A program made the translations under genes and the position numbers. A stretch of DNA of 64,000 bases from Halopseudomonas sp002296055 (GTDB lineage: Bacteria > Pseudomonadota > Gammaproteobacteria > Pseudomonadales > Pseudomonadaceae): assembly GCF_050876985.1 (NCBI RefSeq), contig NZ_JBPAPP010000002.1; one strand, 5' to 3'. Under the pieces are notes generated by a model, which saw only the letters and a program-made list of their open reading frames with translations, did no database searches and had not been told where the DNA came from. Of this stretch, positions 32,476-41,936 are shown piece by piece (within the stretch, counting starts at the first letter, position 1; every line of letters begins with the position of its first letter).

Positions 32476-34481
32476 TGTTTGGCAAGCTGACACTCGAGGC
32501 CGTGCCGTATCACGAGCCGATCATCATGATTACCCTGGCTATCGTCGCGATTGCCGGCCTGGGTATCTTTGGCGCCATCACCTACTACCGCAAGTGGGGC
32601 TATCTCTGGACAGAGTGGCTGACCTCGGTTGACCACAAAAAAATCGGTGTGATGTACATCCTGGTCGCGCTGATCATGCTGCTGCGCGGCTTTGCCGACG
32701 CCATCATGATGCGCGGTCAATTGGCGATCGCCGAAGGCGCCTCGCAAGGCTATCTGCCGCCAGAACACTATGACCAGATCTTCACCGCGCACGGTGTGAT
32801 CATGATCATCTTCATGGCCATGCCGTTCATGGTGGGCCTGATGAATATCGCGGTGCCGCTGCAGATTGGTGCCCGCGACGTTGCCTTCCCGTTCCTGAAC
32901 TCCCTGAGCTTCTGGCTGCTGGTGGCTGGCGTGATTCTGGTCAACGTATCGCTTGGGGTAGGGGAGTTCGCCCGCACTGGCTGGGTTGCCTATCCACCGC
33001 TATCCGAGTTGGGCTACAGCCCAGGGGTTGGGGTGGACTATTACATCTGGGCGCTACAGTTATCGGGGTTAGGTACGCTACTGACAGGTGTCAACTTCCT
33101 GGTCACCGTGTTCAAGATGCGCGCACCGGGCATGAGCCTGATGAAAATACCGGTCTTCACCTGGGCCTGTACCTTCACCAATATTTTGATTGTCGCGTCC
33201 TTCCCGATCCTGACCGCCACACTGGGCATGCTGAGCCTGGATCGCTACCTGGACATGCACTTTTTCACCAACGAGCTTGGCGGCAACGCCATGATGTACA
33301 TCAACCTGTTCTGGGCCTGGGGTCACCCCGAGGTGTACATCCTGATCCTGCCGGCGTTTGGTGTGTTCTCTGAGGTCATCTCAACCTTCTCCGGCAAGAA
33401 GCTGTTCGGCTATACCTCGATGATCTGGGCCAGCGGCGCCATTACCGTGCTCGGCTTTATCGTTTGGCTGCACCACTTCTTCACCATGGGTTCTGGCGCC
33501 AACGTCAACGCCTTCTTTGGTGTGGCAACCATGGTTATCGCCGTGCCAACCGGGGTAAAACTGTTCAGCTGGCTGTTCACTATGTTCCGTGGCCGCGTGC
33601 AGTTCACCACGCCCGTACTGTGGACCCTGGGCTTTATGGTGACCTTTACCGTGGGCGGCATGACCGGCGTGCTGCTGGCTGTCCCGGGTGCGGACTTCGT
33701 ACTGCATAACAGCCTGTTCCTGATTGCTCACTTCCATAACACCATCATTGGTGGTGCGGTGTTTGGTTACCTTGCAGGCTTCACCTTCTGGTTCCCGAAA
33801 GCCTTTGGCTTCAAGCTGGATGAACGTCTGGGCAAGGGCGCCTTCTGGTGCTGGATCACCGGCTTCTTTGTGGCCTTCATGCCGCTTTATATTCTCGGCT
33901 TCATGGGCATGACCCGCCGTCTGAACCACTACGACAACCCGTTGTGGCAGCCGTACCTGGTCGTTGCTTTCTTCGGCGCGGGTCTGATTCTGTGCGGCAT
34001 TCTGTTCCAGCTGGCGCAGTTGGTGGTCAGCCTGCGCAACCGTGAATCCCTGCGTGACGTCACCGGTGATCCGTGGGGTGGCCGTACCCTGGAATGGTCT
34101 ACCAGTTCGCCGCCGCCGTTCTACAACTTTGCGGTAACGCCAACTGTGCGTGCGCTGGATGCCTTCCAGGACATGAAGGAGCGCGGCGAAGCCTACCTGC
34201 GCCCTGATCATTACGCTCCCATCCACATGCCTAAAAACACCGCTGCCGGCCTGATTATCGGCCTGCTGGGCGCCGTGTTTGGCTTTGCTCTGATCTGGCA
34301 TATCTGGTGGCTCGCAGGTGTCAGCTTCATCGGCATGATCGCCACCTTCATCGTGCGCAGCTACAACGAGGACGTGGACTACTACGTGCAGCCGGATGAG
34401 ATCGAGCGCATTGAAAACCAGCACCACGCCAGCTTTGAGCCACGGCTGCTGAATACCCAACCCGTTGCGGAGAACGTCTGA
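32475..34481 (+). CDS. cyoB: cytochrome bo3 ubiquinol oxidase subunit I
   Basis: 668 aa, the catalytic subunit that reduces oxygen to water and pumps protons. Haem b and haem o3/CuB ligands are visible: His in AHGVIMIIF, the His-Tyr pair in WGHPEVYILILP, the adjacent His pair in LHHFFTMG, and His-x-His in AHFHNTIIGG. Fourteen or so membrane helices. It overlaps cyoA by one base, and cyoC begins 2 bases after its stop. Confidence 0.98.
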   Translation: MFGKLTLEAVPYHEPIIMITLAIVAIAGLGIFGAITYYRKWGYLWTEWLTSVDHKKIGVMYILVALIMLLRGFADAIMMRGQLAIAEGASQGYLPPEHYDQIFTAHGVIMIIFMAMPFMVGLMNIAVPLQIGARDVAFPFLNSLSFWLLVAGVILVNVSLGVGEFARTGWVAYPPLSELGYSPGVGVDYYIWALQLSGLGTLLTGVNFLVTVFKMRAPGMSLMKIPVFTWACTFTNILIVASFPILTATLGMLSLDRYLDMHFFTNELGGNAMMYINLFWAWGHPEVYILILPAFGVFSEVISTFSGKKLFGYTSMIWASGAITVLGFIVWLHHFFTMGSGANVNAFFGVATMVIAVPTGVKLFSWLFTMFRGRVQFTTPVLWTLGFMVTFTVGGMTGVLLAVPGADFVLHNSLFLIAHFHNTIIGGAVFGYLAGFTFWFPKAFGFKLDERLGKGAFWCWITGFFVAFMPLYILGFMGMTRRLNHYDNPLWQPYLVVAFFGAGLILCGILFQLAQLVVSLRNRESLRDVTGDPWGGRTLEWSTSSPPPFYNFAVTPTVRALDAFQDMKERGEAYLRPDHYAPIHMPKNTAAGLIIGLLGAVFGFALIWHIWWLAGVSFIGMIATFIVRSYNEDVDYYVQPDEIERIENQHHASFEPRLLNTQPVAENV

Positions 34482-34483
34482 CC

Positions 34484-35101
34484 ATGTCCAGTACTGTCAT
34501 GCACGCTAACCACACCGTGGCGCACCACGACCACGAGCATCACGACACCGGCGGCAACACCGTATTCGGCTTCTGGCTCTACCTGATGACCGACTGCATC
34601 CTGTTTGCCTGTGTGTTCGCCACCTACGCCGTGCTGGTTAACCACACGGCCGGCGGGCCCAGCGGTAAGGACATCTTCGAGCTGCCCTACGTGCTGGGTG
34701 AAACCGCGCTGTTGCTGGTCAGCAGCTGCACCTACGGCTTTGCCATGATTGCCGCCCATCGCGGCATCAAGGGCCAGACGCTGGGTTGGCTGGCCGCCAC
34801 CTTCGTGCTGGGGGCCGGGTTTATCGGCATGGAGATCAACGAGTTCCACCACCTGATCGCCGAGGGCTTTGGTCCTGACCGCAGCGCGTTTCTGTCGTCC
34901 TTCTTCACGCTGGTCGGCATGCACGGGCTGCACGTCACCGCCGGTCTGGTGTGGATGATCGTAATGATGCTGCAGGTCAGCCAGCGCGGCCTGACCGAGC
35001 GCAACAACACACGATTGATGTGCCTGAGTCTGTTCTGGCACTTCCTCGACATCGTCTGGATCTGCGTATTCACCATTGTCTATCTGATGGGGGTTGTCTG
35101 A
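34484..35101 (+). CDS. cyoC: cytochrome bo3 ubiquinol oxidase subunit III
   Basis: 205 aa with five membrane helices, typical of bacterial oxidase subunit III (NTVFGFWLYLMTDC, and FTLVGMHGLHVTAGLVW). The N-terminus is His-rich (ANHTVAHHDHEHHD), which is common in this family. Its stop shares one base with the cyoD start. Confidence 0.97.
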   Translation: MSSTVMHANHTVAHHDHEHHDTGGNTVFGFWLYLMTDCILFACVFATYAVLVNHTAGGPSGKDIFELPYVLGETALLLVSSCTYGFAMIAAHRGIKGQTLGWLAATFVLGAGFIGMEINEFHHLIAEGFGPDRSAFLSSFFTLVGMHGLHVTAGLVWMIVMMLQVSQRGLTERNNTRLMCLSLFWHFLDIVWICVFTIVYLMGVV

Positions 35102-35439
35102 TGAGTCATGCGCATTCTGATGCCGGTGCCGGCCACGGCAGCTACGGCTCCTACGCCATCGGTTTCATCCTTTCAGTGATCCTCACTGCCATCCCGTTCG
35201 GGATGGTGATGAGCGGGCAGTTCAGCCAGAGCGTCAACTTGATCAGCATGCTGGCCATGGGGGTAGTGCAGATCGTTGTGCACCTCGTCTGCTTCCTGCA
35301 TATGAACACCTCGTCCGAGGGCCGCTGGAACCTGCTGGCTTTCCTGTTCACTGTGCTGATCATCGTGATGCTGGTGGGTTTGGCTATCTGGATCATGATC
35401 AACGCCGACATGCTGATGATGCCCTGGATGTTCCAGTGA
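35101..35439 (+). CDS. cyoD: cytochrome bo3 ubiquinol oxidase subunit IV
   Basis: 112 aa from the ATG at 35101; the same frame is open upstream to 34951 but that overlaps cyoC and is not used. It has three membrane helices and the conserved VQIVVHLVCFLHMN. It helps assembly of the CuB site. The cyoE start overlaps by 4 bases. Confidence 0.96.
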   Translation: MSHAHSDAGAGHGSYGSYAIGFILSVILTAIPFGMVMSGQFSQSVNLISMLAMGVVQIVVHLVCFLHMNTSSEGRWNLLAFLFTVLIIVMLVGLAIWIMINADMLMMPWMFQ

Positions 35440-36326
35440 AACTCAAACGTTACCTGCTGGTCACCAAGCCCGGCATCATCTTTGGCAACCTGATAGCGGT
35501 GGCGGGGGGCTACTTCCTTGCCGCCCAGGGGCAGATCGATCTCGGTCTGCTACTGGCCACCGTGGTTGGGCTGTCGCTGGTGGTTGCCAGTGGCTGTGTG
35601 ATGAATAACTGCATTGATCGCGATATTGATCGTCATATGCAACGCACGCGGGGCAGGGTGCTGGTCACCGGGCAAATTTCACTGCTGGCGGCAGTGACGC
35701 ACGGCATCGTGTTGGGCGTGGCAGGCTTTGGCTTACTGTGGTGGTACACCACACCGGTAGCCACCGCGCTGGCGGCCTTCGGCTTCTTTATCTACGTCGG
35801 GGTATACAGCCTCTGGATGAAGCGCCGCTCGGTCTACGGCACCTTGGTCGGCAGCCTGTCTGGGGCCATGCCGCCGGTGGTGGGCTACTGCGCGGTAACG
35901 GGCCAGTTCGATACCGGCGCGGCGCTGCTGCTGTTGATCTTCTGTCTGTGGCAGATGCCGCATTCCTACGCGATTGCCATCTTCCGCTTCGATGATTACA
36001 GCGCAGCCGGTATTCCGGTGTTGCCGGTTAAAGAGGGCATTCGGGTCACCAAGCAGCACATCGTCTGGTACATCCTTGCCTTTGCAGCGGCGGCGCTGAT
36101 GCTGACCCTGTCCGGGTTTGCCGGTTACGGGTACCTGGTCATTGCCCTGCTGGTCAGTATCTGGTGGCTCTTGATTGCGCTGTCCGGCTACCGCGAGGAA
36201 GTGGATGATCGGGTCTGGGCACGCAAACTGTTCGGCTTCTCAATCATCGCCATCACCGCGCTGAGCCTGATGATGTCGATTGATTTTCGCGCCGTTCCTA
36301 CGCCCTTGCTGTTTACCGGCCTGTAA
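35436..36326 (+). CDS. cyoE: protohaem IX farnesyltransferase (haem O synthase)
   Basis: 296 aa, nine membrane helices. Adds a farnesyl chain to haem B to give the haem O needed by CyoB. The UbiA-type Asp-rich sites are NNCIDRDIDRHMQRT and the second in FRFDDY. It ends the operon at a strong hairpin terminator. Confidence 0.97.
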   Translation: MKLKRYLLVTKPGIIFGNLIAVAGGYFLAAQGQIDLGLLLATVVGLSLVVASGCVMNNCIDRDIDRHMQRTRGRVLVTGQISLLAAVTHGIVLGVAGFGLLWWYTTPVATALAAFGFFIYVGVYSLWMKRRSVYGTLVGSLSGAMPPVVGYCAVTGQFDTGAALLLLIFCLWQMPHSYAIAIFRFDDYSAAGIPVLPVKEGIRVTKQHIVWYILAFAAAALMLTLSGFAGYGYLVIALLVSIWWLLIALSGYREEVDDRVWARKLFGFSIIAITALSLMMSIDFRAVPTPLLFTGL

Positions 36327-36355
36327 TTCCCCAGCCCCTTATCGGGGCTGGGGAA
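36327..36355. terminator. bidirectional terminator after cyoE
   Basis: A perfect 12-bp stem (TTCCCCAGCCCC/GGGGCTGGGGAA) with a 5-base loop lies immediately after the cyoE stop and 8 bases from the convergent hydrolase stop. Confidence 0.75.
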
Positions 36356-36362
36356 ACTCGAC

Positions 36363-37331
36363 TCAGGCTTTAGCAAACGCCAGCAGGTCAACGTTGACCT
36401 GCTCGGCAGCCTCGTTTTGCAGCCAATGCCCAATTCGCGGGTACAAGGCTATCTCCAGCAGCGGCACGCGGGCACTCATCATCTCGCGCAGCGCGGCCTC
36501 ATCTGCGCCCTGAATGACCATGTCATCACTGCCAGCCATAAACAGCACCGGACAGGCGATGGTCTTGTTACGCAACGGCAGCAGCTGGCGCCAGTTCTCG
36601 TCCAGATTGCGATAGTAGTTGATCCCGCCAGCAAAACCGCTGTGCCGATAGGCGGCCAGGTAGTACGCCAGCATATCGTCGCTCAGCCAGCCCGGCTGCA
36701 CCTTGGGCACACCTAATCGACCAATCCAGCCACCGCCCTCGGACAAGGCCTTGCCCAGCACCGGCGGATGCCGCGGCGTATCAGGTGAGCAATAAAGCGC
36801 ACGCAGGATGCCCTCTGGGTCTGCATCAAATTCTGCCTCGGCCACGCCCGGTTCCTGGAAATAGACCTGATAAAAGAAATTGCCGGCAAAGTACCCCCGC
36901 AAAAACTCAATAGGCGGAATATCGGCCACCGGTCGCAGCGGCACGCTCATGATCACCAAGCGCTCGACCAACTCAGGATGCAGCTGAACAAACTGCCAAC
37001 AGTTGATCGCGCCCCAGTCATGACCGACCAGCAGCACCGGCTGGCCCTCGTTGGCGTACCCGATCAGCGCCTGCATAAAGGCGGCGATGCGGTTTGCGTT
37101 GTAATCTTCAATGTGCGGCAACGCTGCGGTCTCGCCAAACCCCGGCATATCCGGTGCAACGGCGCGAAACCCGGCGTTGGCCAACGCTACCATTTGCGGC
37201 CGCCAGGAGTACCAACACTCGGGCCAGCCGTGAATCAACAGCGCCACCGGCCCCTCGCCGACACTGGCAATACGCGTGTTTACGCCGTCAATCAGGCGCT
37301 GCTCCAGCTGAATGTCGTCAACACTGTACAT
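36363..37331 (-). CDS. alpha/beta hydrolase, epoxide-hydrolase-like
   Basis: 322 aa. It has the oxyanion HGWPE motif, the nucleophile Asp in GHDWGA (Asp, not Ser, as in epoxide hydrolases and dehalogenases), the lid Tyr pair region (AYRHSGFAGGINYYRN) and the catalytic His in IGHWLQ. The Tyr-rich lid favours an epoxide hydrolase. AAGGA precedes the start. No neighbour suggests the substrate. Confidence 0.88.
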   Translation of the reverse strand: MYSVDDIQLEQRLIDGVNTRIASVGEGPVALLIHGWPECWYSWRPQMVALANAGFRAVAPDMPGFGETAALPHIEDYNANRIAAFMQALIGYANEGQPVLLVGHDWGAINCWQFVQLHPELVERLVIMSVPLRPVADIPPIEFLRGYFAGNFFYQVYFQEPGVAEAEFDADPEGILRALYCSPDTPRHPPVLGKALSEGGGWIGRLGVPKVQPGWLSDDMLAYYLAAYRHSGFAGGINYYRNLDENWRQLLPLRNKTIACPVLFMAGSDDMVIQGADEAALREMMSARVPLLEIALYPRIGHWLQNEAAEQVNVDLLAFAKA

Positions 37332-37415
37332 GCGCGGTCCTTATTATTGTGCGGTCAGTGTCCGCATTAATCCGCAGGGGCAGGGGAGCGTCAACCCAGA
37401 TTGGCACAGTGAATG

Positions 37416-37865
37416 TCAAACCTGCTGCCTGGACGCCAATAGGCTCGGGCGATATCGGTCATATAGCCAGTTGAACACGAGCGTGTAAGGCAGAAACAGC
37501 ATGACCAGACCGATGTCCAGCAGCAGCGCCTCCAGCAGATCAACCTGCATCCACCAGGCAATCATCGGCACCAGCGCCACGATCAAGCCGACCTCGAACA
37601 AGCAGGCATGGGCCAGACGCAGACGCAGGGTCCGTCGCCAGCCACGCCTGCGCTCCAGCGCCTCAAACCCCGCAGTGAAAACCATGTTCCAGAGCACGGC
37701 AACGAACGACATCATCACCGTCAGCATACCGCTGTGCGCCAGCGACTTACCGCTGACCAAGGCCACTAGCGGTGAGAACAGCAGTACTGCCAGCGCCTCG
37801 AACAACAAGGCATGAACAACCCGTTCAGACAAGGATTTACGAGGCACCACAACAGCCACACTCAT
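37416..37865 (-). CDS. PACE-family multidrug (chlorhexidine-type) efflux protein
   Basis: 149 aa with four membrane helices made of two related pairs. PACE features are RVVHALLFEALAVL with the conserved Glu in helix 1, the WNMVF segment and HACLFEVGLIV in the second pair. The start at 37865 is preferred because GGAG lies upstream; an earlier ATG at 37883 has no ribosome site. A LysR regulator is divergent, the usual PACE arrangement. Polyamines and biocides such as chlorhexidine are known substrates for relatives. Confidence 0.9.
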   Translation of the reverse strand: MSVAVVVPRKSLSERVVHALLFEALAVLLFSPLVALVSGKSLAHSGMLTVMMSFVAVLWNMVFTAGFEALERRRGWRRTLRLRLAHACLFEVGLIVALVPMIAWWMQVDLLEALLLDIGLVMLFLPYTLVFNWLYDRYRPSLLASRQQV

Positions 37866-37897
37866 GAAAAGCACTCCAATCATTCGACAGGCGCATT

Positions 37898-37923
37898 TTC
37901 TACGGTCTATCCTTTAGGTAGAA
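37898..37923. promoter_or_regulatory. candidate LysR operator
   Basis: An inverted repeat TTCTAC-N14-GTAGAA lies in the 83-base gap between the divergent PACE and LysR genes. It has the size and place of a LysR-type recognition site. Confidence 0.45.
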
Positions 37924-37948
37924 ATTAGAAACCATCGGCCAAACCGAT

Positions 37949-38824
37949 ATGAAGTTATCTCCCGAATCCCTTGAAGCCTTTACTCAGGCCGCCAGCCTGG
38001 GCAGTTTCAGCGCAGCCGCACGACGCCTGGGCAAAAGCCAGTCCACCGTCAGCGAAGCAATTGCGCGATTGGAAATCGACCTGGGCGTGACACTCTTCGA
38101 CCGCAGCGCCAAATCTCCGATGTTGAGCGAGGCAGGGCAGGGGTTATTGCGCCACGCCAACAGCGTACTGGCGGCGGCAGAGCAACTACAGCAAGCGGCA
38201 CACGCGCTGTCGGCCGGCCTGGAACCCCGCCTGACGCTGGTGCTGTCGGACGCCTATCAGTCAGCGCACTACAGCGCGCGGCTGCGGGAGATGGCAGAGC
38301 GTTTTCCCGAACTAGAGTTCGAGTGCATTTTTGCCGAACACGAGGACATAGTGAGCCTTATCAGCAGCGGCAGAGGCACACTCGGCCTGCTGCCAAGCGC
38401 CGGTGCTCACCCTCCGGAAATAGGTCGCGCCAGCGTCAGCGAACGGGCCGAGTTTGCTCTGTATGTGGCCAATGAACACCCACTGGCAAAGGTCTCCAGC
38501 GTGGATCTTGGCCAACTCGGGCTACACCGGGCATTGCGCTTGAACACCCTGAACAAAAGCCGGCAAAGCGAAGAGCAAACCGCGGGCAGCATACGCAGCT
38601 GGAGTGCACCCAACTATCTGATACTGCTCGACCTGGCGGTTCTGGGGTTCGGTTGGGCAAGCCTGCCGCGCTGGCTGGTCGACAACTACGCGGCGGGGCG
38701 ATTGACTCAGTTGAACGCCCCAGGCTGGCCACGACAACAGGCGCTAGAAGTCATTTGGTCACGGCAGCGCCCCCTTGGACCAGCCGCCAGCTGGCTGCGC
38801 GAGAGCCTTCTGACCGCCCCGTAA
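37949..38824 (+). CDS. LysR-family regulator of the PACE gene
   Basis: 291 aa. Residues about 3-62 form the winged helix-turn-helix (FTQAASLGSFSAAARRLG, then KSQSTVSEAIARLEIDLGV and LFDRSAKS). The rest is a periplasmic-binding-like effector domain. It is divergent from the efflux gene and likely activates it. No clear ribosome site was seen before the ATG. Confidence 0.92.
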   Translation: MKLSPESLEAFTQAASLGSFSAAARRLGKSQSTVSEAIARLEIDLGVTLFDRSAKSPMLSEAGQGLLRHANSVLAAAEQLQQAAHALSAGLEPRLTLVLSDAYQSAHYSARLREMAERFPELEFECIFAEHEDIVSLISSGRGTLGLLPSAGAHPPEIGRASVSERAEFALYVANEHPLAKVSSVDLGQLGLHRALRLNTLNKSRQSEEQTAGSIRSWSAPNYLILLDLAVLGFGWASLPRWLVDNYAAGRLTQLNAPGWPRQQALEVIWSRQRPLGPAASWLRESLLTAP

Positions 38825-38882
38825 TGACCATTGTGACTGCTATCCTTGCTGGCTGGACCAGCCCGAAAAGAGCCTGACGCCT

Positions 38883-39641
38883 ATGTTGTTACAGCGCCGA
38901 CACTATCTGCTGACTGCCTCATTGGTTATCGCCGCACTGTTGCTCAGCTGGTGCAAGGCCGGCGCGCAAGCACGGCAGGTCTGGCGCATCACGTCGCTGG
39001 AGTGGGAGCCGTACGCGAGCTCCCGAATGAACAACGGCGGCAACGCCATCCAAAGCCTGCGCAACGTGTTAAGACAGTGCAATATCGAGCTGCAGGTGGA
39101 GTTCTATCCTTGGCGGCGCGCGCAGGAAATAGCGCGTAGCAGTGACTATCTCGGGTATTTCCCAGCCTGGCCGGAGGAAGTCAGAAGCGGTTTTGTGCAG
39201 TCCGATCCGGTTACCTCATCCAATTTGGCGGTGATGGGCTTATCCGACAGCGAGGTTGCGCCGGACGCCTTGCCACAGCTATTCGAGCGTTATCGTGTTG
39301 GCGTCGTAAACAGCTACACCTATCCAGCCAATGTGCATGCTCTGATGCAGCAGTACGCAGCCAACACGGACAGCGGGGCTACCAGTGATCTGTCGCTTTT
39401 GAAGATGCTCGTAGCCAAACGCTTCGATCTGGCCATAACAGACCCGACGGTACTGCAATATCTCGCCGACAAAGAGGGAGCTGGCGAGCTAAAGATCATC
39501 AAGCTATTGCCAGACTTGCCGCTGGTAATAGCCTTACGTAGCGCGCCCGATAATCAGCCGCGAATTGAACTGATCAAAAGGCTGCTGCACGGCAAAATGT
39601 CAGGTGAACCTGTTAGCCAGCGAGATTGCGTAGTGCAGTAG
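38883..39641 (+). CDS. periplasmic solute-binding protein, family 3
   Basis: 252 aa with a signal peptide (about 1-32, ending near GAQA). It has the bacterial extracellular solute-binding family 3 pattern (WRITSLEWEPYAS, then VEFYPWRRAQEIARSSDY, and VAKRFDLAITDPTVLQYL). There is no ABC permease next to it. Orphan proteins of this type are often misread transport parts and may act as sensors or in other roles; the ligand is unknown. Confidence 0.8.
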   Translation: MLLQRRHYLLTASLVIAALLLSWCKAGAQARQVWRITSLEWEPYASSRMNNGGNAIQSLRNVLRQCNIELQVEFYPWRRAQEIARSSDYLGYFPAWPEEVRSGFVQSDPVTSSNLAVMGLSDSEVAPDALPQLFERYRVGVVNSYTYPANVHALMQQYAANTDSGATSDLSLLKMLVAKRFDLAITDPTVLQYLADKEGAGELKIIKLLPDLPLVIALRSAPDNQPRIELIKRLLHGKMSGEPVSQRDCVVQ

Positions 39642-39681
39642 GCAAACCAAGAGGGCTGGTATTGAGCAATACTTTATTTAA

Positions 39682-39697
39682 CATAATATATATTATG
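39682..39697. repeat. 16-base AT-rich perfect palindrome
   Basis: CATAATATATATTATG lies between the two convergent genes at 39641 and 39733. It may be part of a terminator; purpose unclear. Confidence 0.35.
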
Positions 39698-39732
39698 CGA
39701 ACCAATACCAGTGCCGCTCGATGTAGACCATC

Positions 39733-41616
39733 TTACGCACCGCGCTGCTGCATATAGTCATTAAACGCGTTGGCTGGCATTGGCCTGGAAAACAGATACC
39801 CCTGGCCAAACTCACAGCCAAGGTTCGCCAGCGCTGCCTTGGCGCCCGACGTTTCGATGCCTTCGGCGGTGGTCTGCAACCTGAGGCTGCGGGCCATCTG
39901 AATAATCGCGGTAACGATGGCCAGGTTATGTTCGTTGTCGCTAAGGTCCGTCACAAAGGATTTGTCGATCTTGAGCTTGTCGACCTGGAAACGCTGCAGA
40001 TATGCCAGGTTTGAGTAGCCAGTGCCAAAGTCGTCTATCGCCAACTGCACTCCGAGCCCCTTGAGGTTTTGCAGGCGCTGCATAAACCGCTCTGAGTCTT
40101 CCAGCAGCATAGACTCGGTTAACTCCAGCTCCAGCAGTTCGGGCTTGAGCCCGCTGACGCGCAGAGCGTTGATGACGCTTTGCTCCAGGTCACCACGATG
40201 AAACTGCACCGCGGACAGGTTGACCGATACGCGCAGCCCCGGCCAGGCCGCAGCCTGTTGGCAGGCGTGTATCAGCACCCACTCGCCAATGCTGGTAATT
40301 AACCCTGATTGCTCTGCCACGTCGATAAAGACATCAGGTCCCAGCAGTCCTCGTGTGGGATGATCCCAGCGCAGCAACGCCTCGGCACCAACCAAGCGAC
40401 CTTCAGATAGCGCCATAATCGGTTGAAAATACAGATGAAACTCATGGTTAGCCAACGCGTGACGCAAGTCCTGCTCGATACTCAAGCGCTCGTGCGTATT
40501 TACATTCATCTGCTCGTCGAACAGACAGCACGTGTTACGGCCCGTGGTCTTGGCCCGCAGGGTCGCCAACTCGGCTTTGCGCAGCAAGGTGGCAAAATCG
40601 TCGCCGTCGCGCGGAAACAGTGCCATGCCGATAGACAGTGACGTCAGCAGCTGCCGTCCGCCCAGGCTGATTGGCTGGGCGACCATCTCCTGCATGCGCC
40701 GGGCCACACTCAGTGCGGTGTCCTGACAGTCCAGGTCAGGCAAGGTCATGATGAATTCGTCACCACCCAAGCGGCTGACCGTATCTGAATCTCGCACGGC
40801 AGATCGCAACCGCTGCGCAACAACCTGCAGCAGCACATCGCCAGCGGCATGACCGAGCGAGTCATTGATTGTCTTAAAGTTGTCTATATCGACGAACGCC
40901 AGGGCTAATTGCCTGCCCTGCCCCTTTGCCCGGCCTATAGCCGCCTGGACCAGCTCTCCGGTGACCTGACGGTTGGGTAGATCGGTCAGCGAGTCATGCT
41001 GTTTTAGGTGCGTTAGTTTGGCTTCTGAGGCGCGCAGGCGTTCAACCTCCTGCTGCAACAGCTGGCGTGTGCTGCGCAGGTCAGTCATCAACAACGAAAT
41101 GGCCACCGCCGACACGATCAAGATGCTACTGACCACCGTTAGGCGGCCCAGCCCAATGGGTGCTGGTGTGTAATGGCGCGCGCCGACCATGGAGGCCACG
41201 GTGATGGTTAGAACGACACAGAGCATGCTGCCAAGTAGCGCAAAAAACAGCCGTTTGGATGCCACCGTGCCCGCTACGACCAGCAAGGCTGGAAACGCCA
41301 GAATTGCGCCGCTGTAGAGGCCCTGGCTCGACCACATGGAAATGCTGACCAACAGCGTAATGGCGCTCAGCGCCAGGGCAACCGATAACTCGACGCGATC
41401 GCGCTTGTTCAGCACCAGCGCTGCGACCACAACAACCAGCGCCAGAATAGCCAGCACGCTGTTGAACCAGTCCTCCACCGCGATGGTTCGGGCAGCAATA
41501 AGCAACAGCACGATCATCAGCGAGTTGCCAATAAGCGTCAGCCGGTGGGCCTGTTGAGCGCGCGTCTTACCGTCCAATACGGAATTCAGCTCTGATTCCA
41601 ATGACGAGTTCTCCAT
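39733..41616 (-). CDS. GGDEF-EAL dual-domain cyclic di-GMP protein
   Basis: 627 aa from the ATG at 41616 (a TTG at 41637 is an alternative). N-terminal membrane helices (about 25-180) are followed by a GGDEF domain with an intact motif GGDEF (284-288) and RxxD I-site (275-278), and an EAL domain with the motif EAL at 412-414 (GAEALLRWDHP). Both active-site sets look intact, so it may make or break cyclic di-GMP, or one domain may be regulatory. Together with the MASE2 cyclase and the PilZ protein it makes this window rich in c-di-GMP genes. Confidence 0.93.
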   Translation of the reverse strand: MENSSLESELNSVLDGKTRAQQAHRLTLIGNSLMIVLLLIAARTIAVEDWFNSVLAILALVVVVAALVLNKRDRVELSVALALSAITLLVSISMWSSQGLYSGAILAFPALLVVAGTVASKRLFFALLGSMLCVVLTITVASMVGARHYTPAPIGLGRLTVVSSILIVSAVAISLLMTDLRSTRQLLQQEVERLRASEAKLTHLKQHDSLTDLPNRQVTGELVQAAIGRAKGQGRQLALAFVDIDNFKTINDSLGHAAGDVLLQVVAQRLRSAVRDSDTVSRLGGDEFIMTLPDLDCQDTALSVARRMQEMVAQPISLGGRQLLTSLSIGMALFPRDGDDFATLLRKAELATLRAKTTGRNTCCLFDEQMNVNTHERLSIEQDLRHALANHEFHLYFQPIMALSEGRLVGAEALLRWDHPTRGLLGPDVFIDVAEQSGLITSIGEWVLIHACQQAAAWPGLRVSVNLSAVQFHRGDLEQSVINALRVSGLKPELLELELTESMLLEDSERFMQRLQNLKGLGVQLAIDDFGTGYSNLAYLQRFQVDKLKIDKSFVTDLSDNEHNLAIVTAIIQMARSLRLQTTAEGIETSGAKAALANLGCEFGQGYLFSRPMPANAFNDYMQQRGA

Positions 41617-41637
41617 AACCGTGCGCGCGTCCCTCAA

Positions 41638-41936
41638 GCGACCTTAAATAAAGGCAAAATGACAGCAGGACAGGAAAACTAATAGATACAAGGCGAGCTA
41701 TTCAAGCCCCTTGGTTTGGGCGCAACCGGGCCGTTGGGGCCTTAACCGCTCTAGCACGCCGGATGGCGTCATAAAAATAGCGTCAAAATATTTCTGTCAC
41801 AATAGCCATTGCAGGCCACAGAGCAACCGAAAAGGCCGCCCAACCAGGCTATCGCCAGAATCTACTGCACGGGGCGCGACAGACAACTATCATAGGGACT
41901 AGACTCTGCCAGCCAGCCAAAGACGCCGCTATACCG
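41638..41936. other. gene-free gap between divergent signalling genes
   Basis: About 300 bases between the GGDEF-EAL and histidine kinase genes. I see no ORF, tRNA or riboswitch. It likely holds both promoters; I could not choose convincing -35/-10 pairs. Confidence 0.4.

Noticed and set aside
33381..34460. 359-codon minus-strand frame opposite cyoB
   Set aside because: Antisense to cyoB, polar and repetitive; not a gene.
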